A stretch of DNA of 6,481 nt. Origin: an uncultured Devosia sp. GTDB lineage: Bacteria; Pseudomonadota; Alphaproteobacteria; Rhizobiales; Devosiaceae. Position 1 is the stretch's first letter; every line of letters begins with the position of its first letter. The stretch is from positions 1 to 6,481 of the forward strand of contig CAKTFF010000125.1 of assembly GCA_934553185.1 (NCBI GenBank), written 5' to 3'. The notes below the pieces were generated by a model. That model saw nothing but the letters and a program-made list of their open reading frames with translations. It was not told where the DNA came from and searched no databases. The translations under genes and the position numbers were made by a program. Positions 3,551 through 6,481 of the stretch are shown in pieces.

Positions 3551-6481
3551 CTATTGTCCCTTTGGCGCCTTGAGCGCCATCAGCTTGGCGAAGGGGCTGT
3601 CGGGATCGAACGCCTTTTCCTTGCGCGGCTCTGGCGCGGGCCGCTCGATGCGCGCGCGATCGCCCTTCTGGTCATCGGGGCGACGGTTGTCGTTGCGCGG
3701 CTTGGGCTCGAATTTGGGCTTTGGCTGCAGATGCCGCGCCTTGCTGAGGTCCTGAACCTCCCCTTCTGGCCGGCGCGGCGCCTGCGGGCGCTGCGGACGT
3801 TCGGGGCGTTTGGTCTGCCCTTCCCCTTCGGGGCGGCGGCGCGACTCGTGGCGCCGGTTGTCGGGGCGCTTTCCGGCGGGCGACCAGATCTCGTCCCATT
3901 CCGGCTCGGCGGGCGCTGCAGGCGCGGCCTCAGCCGCGGGCGGCGTTGCTTCCACCACGGTGGTTGCGGGCAGAACCAAATCGATGGCAGGCGCTGGCTC
4001 GGCGGCAATGGCTTCAACCGGCGCTTCATCGACAGCATCAAGCGATGCCGGGTTATCGGCCAGAACCTCTTCGAGTGCCGGCGCTTCGGCTGTTGCTTCT
4101 GCCGCCACAGCTGGTGCCGCGACCTTGGGCGTGCGTTTGACCCGATAGCCCAGCGACTGGAGGATCGAAGCGAAATCCTCGCCCGAACAGCCCAGCAAGG
4201 AGGTCATCTCGACCGTCACGCGGAACCCATTGCCTTCTGCGGCACCCGCCGGCAGCTCACCGGCATAGGGACGCCCAGCATCGAGCGCGATCAGCGGACG
4301 GATGATATCGGCGAGGCGCTCGAGAATATCGACGCGCACGGCACGGCGTCCCGCGACCTTGAACCCTGCCACTTCGTAAAGGCGGGTATCGACTTCGGGG
4401 TCGACCACAAACGAGGTGCGACCGGACAGAACGATATGTGGAATATCGGTGACGCCGTGCTGGCGCACGCCGCCATGCTTGAGCGCATAAAGGATCAACG
4501 CCAGTTCGCGCGGCGCAGGCTTGAGGGAAAGCGGCAGGTAGATGTGGTAGGCGCCGAACTTGACGCCCAGCTTGCGCAGCGTGCCGCGCTGGTCCTGGTC
4601 CAGCCCCTTGACCTCGTCGGCCACCTGGGCGCGGGGGATCAGCCCGATATGCTCAAAGAGCTGATAGGCGATGCCGCGCGCGGCGCCCTCGACATCGGCG
4701 GGCGCTTCGAGCGCCATTACGCCTTCAAGCACCGTGTTGATGTGGTGGCGCAGCCAAAGGCTCAGGCGATCCTGCACACGTTCGAGATCGGGGCCGGTCA
4801 GCGACTCGTCGGCCAGCATCAGGATGCGCGGCCGGTACAGGGCATCGCCCTCGATTAGTTCGGCGACGATGTCGCCCTTCCAGCGCAGCTTGCCATCGGT
4901 GGCCAGCACGAATTCTTCGTTGGGCGCTCCAGCCAAGCGTTCGGCCCGGTTGTGAATTTCAGGCGCCACCACATGGTCGGCGGCAGCGCGCAGACCCTTG
5001 ATGTCGGCATCCCCGTCATTGCGGGCGATGGTGAAGCGGAAACCTTCCAGCGTGCCGATGAGGTGGCCTTCCAGCCGTACTTCGCCACGTTCATTGATCT
5101 CGGGAGATGCCATACGTTTGTCTTTCAGATGACGAAGCAGCACGCTGGTGCGCCGGTCGACGAACCGCTGGGTTAGGCGCTCATGCAGCGCATCGCTCAG
5201 CCGATCTTCAATATCCCGGGTCTTTTCGCGCCAATGTGAAGGGTCTGCAAGCCAGTTTTTGCGATTGGCGACAAAGGTCCAAGTGCGGATCTGCTTGATC
5301 CGGTTGCTCAGCGTGTCGATGTCGCCGCTCGAATTGTCGCAAAACCGCACCTGCTCGGCAATCCAGTCCTCGGTGACATGCCGTTTCTTGACCAGGTCGG
5401 TATAAATTCGGGTAACGATTTCCCCGTGATTTGCCGGAGAAATGCCTTGGTAATCAGGGATTTGGCAGCATTCCCACAGCAGCCGCGCGCCATCGAGCCC
5501 GCGCGCCAGTTGTCCCGCTTCGTTGCGCGACACAAATTCAAGCGCCTGCTGGTCCTTGGCCATAGGCACGCGCGTCAGACTGCGATGCTCCGGCACCGCT
5601 TCCAAGCTGTGTTGCAGCGCGGGGATCGACGCGAAATCAAGAAGGTTGTTGCGCCATTGCAGCACTTTAATCGGGTCGAAGTCATGGGTTTCGAGCGCCA
5701 CCACCAGTTCTTCGTCGAACCCCTCGGTGCCCCCGGTCACCCCAAACGTGCCATTGCGGGCGTGCCGGCCGGCGCGTCCGGCGATCTGTCCGATCTCGGC
5801 GGGCGTCAGTTCACGGCTGATGCGGCCATCGAACTTGGTGTCGTCGGCAAAGGCGACATGGTGGATATCAAGGTTCAGCCCCATGCCGATGGCGTCCGTC
5901 GCTACGAGGAAATCGACGTCGCCATTCTGGTAAAGCTCGACCTGCGCATTGCGGGTGCGGGGCGACAGCGCACCCATCACCACCGCCGCTCCGCCACGCT
6001 CGCGCCGGATCAGCTCGGCAATGGCATAGACCTGCCGGGCCGAGAAGGCCACGATGGCCGAGCGCGCGGGTTGGCGGGAGATCTTTTTGGAGCCTGCATA
6101 GGTGAGCTGGGAAAACCGCGGCCGCTCGATGATTTCGGCATGCGGCAGGAGCTTGCGGATAATGGGCTCCATGGTCCCTGCGCCCAGCAGCAGCGTTTCC
6201 ATACTGCCGCGCGCATGCAGGATCCGGTCGGTAAACACATGGCCGCGATCGAAATCAATGGCGGTCTGGATTTCATCGATCGCCACGCAATCGACCCGGA
6301 TATCGGTGGGCATGGCCTCCACCGTGCACACCCAGAAGCGCGGCTTTTGGGGAACGATGCGCTCCTCGCCCGTCACCAGAGCAACGGCGCCCTCCCCCAC
6401 CCGCTCGACGCAGCGCTGATAAACTTCGCGCGCCAAAAGGCGCAGCGGCAGGCCGATCATCCCGGTAGGATGGGCCAGCAT
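3551..6481 (-). CDS. SUV3-like superfamily 2 RNA helicase, N-terminus missing
   Basis: The last 976 residues of a large helicase of the type of mitochondrial SUV3, an ATP-driven RNA unwinding enzyme that partners exoribonucleases in RNA decay. The frame runs off the right edge; the methionine at the edge is internal, since the Walker A motif expected about ten residues earlier is absent. Visible motifs (fragment numbering): PLRLLAREVY (motif Ia, 12-21), DEIQ (motif II, 69-72), GAGTMEP (motif III region, 100-106), AIVAFSARQVY (IV, 142-152), VATDAIGMGLNLDI (V, 193-206) and QIAGRAGRHARNGTFG (VI, 232-247). DEIQ in place of DEAD/DEAH is usual for SUV3. A long uncharacterised middle part (about 265-785) follows. 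The tail is low complexity: Ala/Pro/Glu-rich at 787-862, Arg/Pro-rich and basic at 866-950, ending in a conserved-looking DSPFAKLMALKAPKG. It is the first gene seen of a three-gene run with touching stop and start codons. Confidence 0.92.
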   Translation of the reverse strand: MLAHPTGMIGLPLRLLAREVYQRCVERVGEGAVALVTGEERIVPQKPRFWVCTVEAMPTDIRVDCVAIDEIQTAIDFDRGHVFTDRILHARGSMETLLLGAGTMEPIIRKLLPHAEIIERPRFSQLTYAGSKKISRQPARSAIVAFSARQVYAIAELIRRERGGAAVVMGALSPRTRNAQVELYQNGDVDFLVATDAIGMGLNLDIHHVAFADDTKFDGRISRELTPAEIGQIAGRAGRHARNGTFGVTGGTEGFDEELVVALETHDFDPIKVLQWRNNLLDFASIPALQHSLEAVPEHRSLTRVPMAKDQQALEFVSRNEAGQLARGLDGARLLWECCQIPDYQGISPANHGEIVTRIYTDLVKKRHVTEDWIAEQVRFCDNSSGDIDTLSNRIKQIRTWTFVANRKNWLADPSHWREKTRDIEDRLSDALHERLTQRFVDRRTSVLLRHLKDKRMASPEINERGEVRLEGHLIGTLEGFRFTIARNDGDADIKGLRAAADHVVAPEIHNRAERLAGAPNEEFVLATDGKLRWKGDIVAELIEGDALYRPRILMLADESLTGPDLERVQDRLSLWLRHHINTVLEGVMALEAPADVEGAARGIAYQLFEHIGLIPRAQVADEVKGLDQDQRGTLRKLGVKFGAYHIYLPLSLKPAPRELALILYALKHGGVRQHGVTDIPHIVLSGRTSFVVDPEVDTRLYEVAGFKVAGRRAVRVDILERLADIIRPLIALDAGRPYAGELPAGAAEGNGFRVTVEMTSLLGCSGEDFASILQSLGYRVKRTPKVAAPAVAAEATAEAPALEEVLADNPASLDAVDEAPVEAIAAEPAPAIDLVLPATTVVEATPPAAEAAPAAPAEPEWDEIWSPAGKRPDNRRHESRRRPEGEGQTKRPERPQRPQAPRRPEGEVQDLSKARHLQPKPKFEPKPRNDNRRPDDQKGDRARIERPAPEPRKEKAFDPDSPFAKLMALKAPKGQ

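Noticed and set aside
3080..4858. A 592-codon open frame on the plus strand, opposite the helicase and S4 genes.
   Set aside because: It is antisense to genes with clear family motifs, its translation is Arg/Gly/Ala-rich without any recognisable domain, and long antisense frames are expected in GC-rich coding DNA.

Overview
The window reads as a stretch of chromosome from a GC-rich alphaproteobacterium, most likely of the order Hyphomicrobiales (Devosia/Pelagibacterium-like is a guess from protein flavour only). The reasons are the SUV3-type helicase followed by an Hsp15-like S4 protein, a FdxA-type 7Fe ferredoxin and a CarD/CdnL regulator, together with PRC-barrel, DUF2270, DUF2200 and BioC-like methyltransferase genes. 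This is ordinary, mostly conserved housekeeping DNA. I see no transposase, phage gene, CRISPR array, tRNA or rRNA.

Layout, left to right. Bases 1-207 (+) are the 3' end of a class I SAM-dependent methyltransferase, followed 43 nt later by a DUF2200 gene (251-598, +). A GAAA-loop hairpin at about 600-631 separates these from the convergent carD gene (651-1220, -). Bases 1221-1591 hold no gene. They contain the carD leader with three inverted repeats, a candidate carD promoter near 1434-1462, and hairpins in the 3' flank of fdxA. The ferredoxin gene fdxA lies at 1592-1930 (-). A 196-nt divergent spacer leads to a small PRC-barrel gene (2127-2423, +), which ends at a shared convergent terminator (2429-2453).

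From 2457 to the right edge everything is on the minus strand and looks like one operon, transcribed from right to left: a SUV3-like DExH-type RNA helicase (3551-6481, its N-terminus with the Walker A motif lies beyond the window), an S4-domain RNA-binding protein (3143-3550) and a four-helix membrane protein of the DUF2270 family (2457-3146). The stop and start codons of these three genes touch or overlap, so their translation is probably coupled.

Functionally, helicase plus S4 protein suggest RNA or ribosome remodelling. FdxA supplies low-potential electrons. CarD binds RNA polymerase and tunes transcription initiation. In related bacteria, as I recall, helicase, S4 protein, fdxA and carD often lie in a row; here a DUF2270 gene and an oppositely oriented PRC-barrel gene sit between S4 and fdxA. 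The least explained parts are the long structured leader of carD with a near-perfect palindrome, and the coupling of a membrane protein of unknown function to the helicase/S4 pair. No wholly new system is evident.
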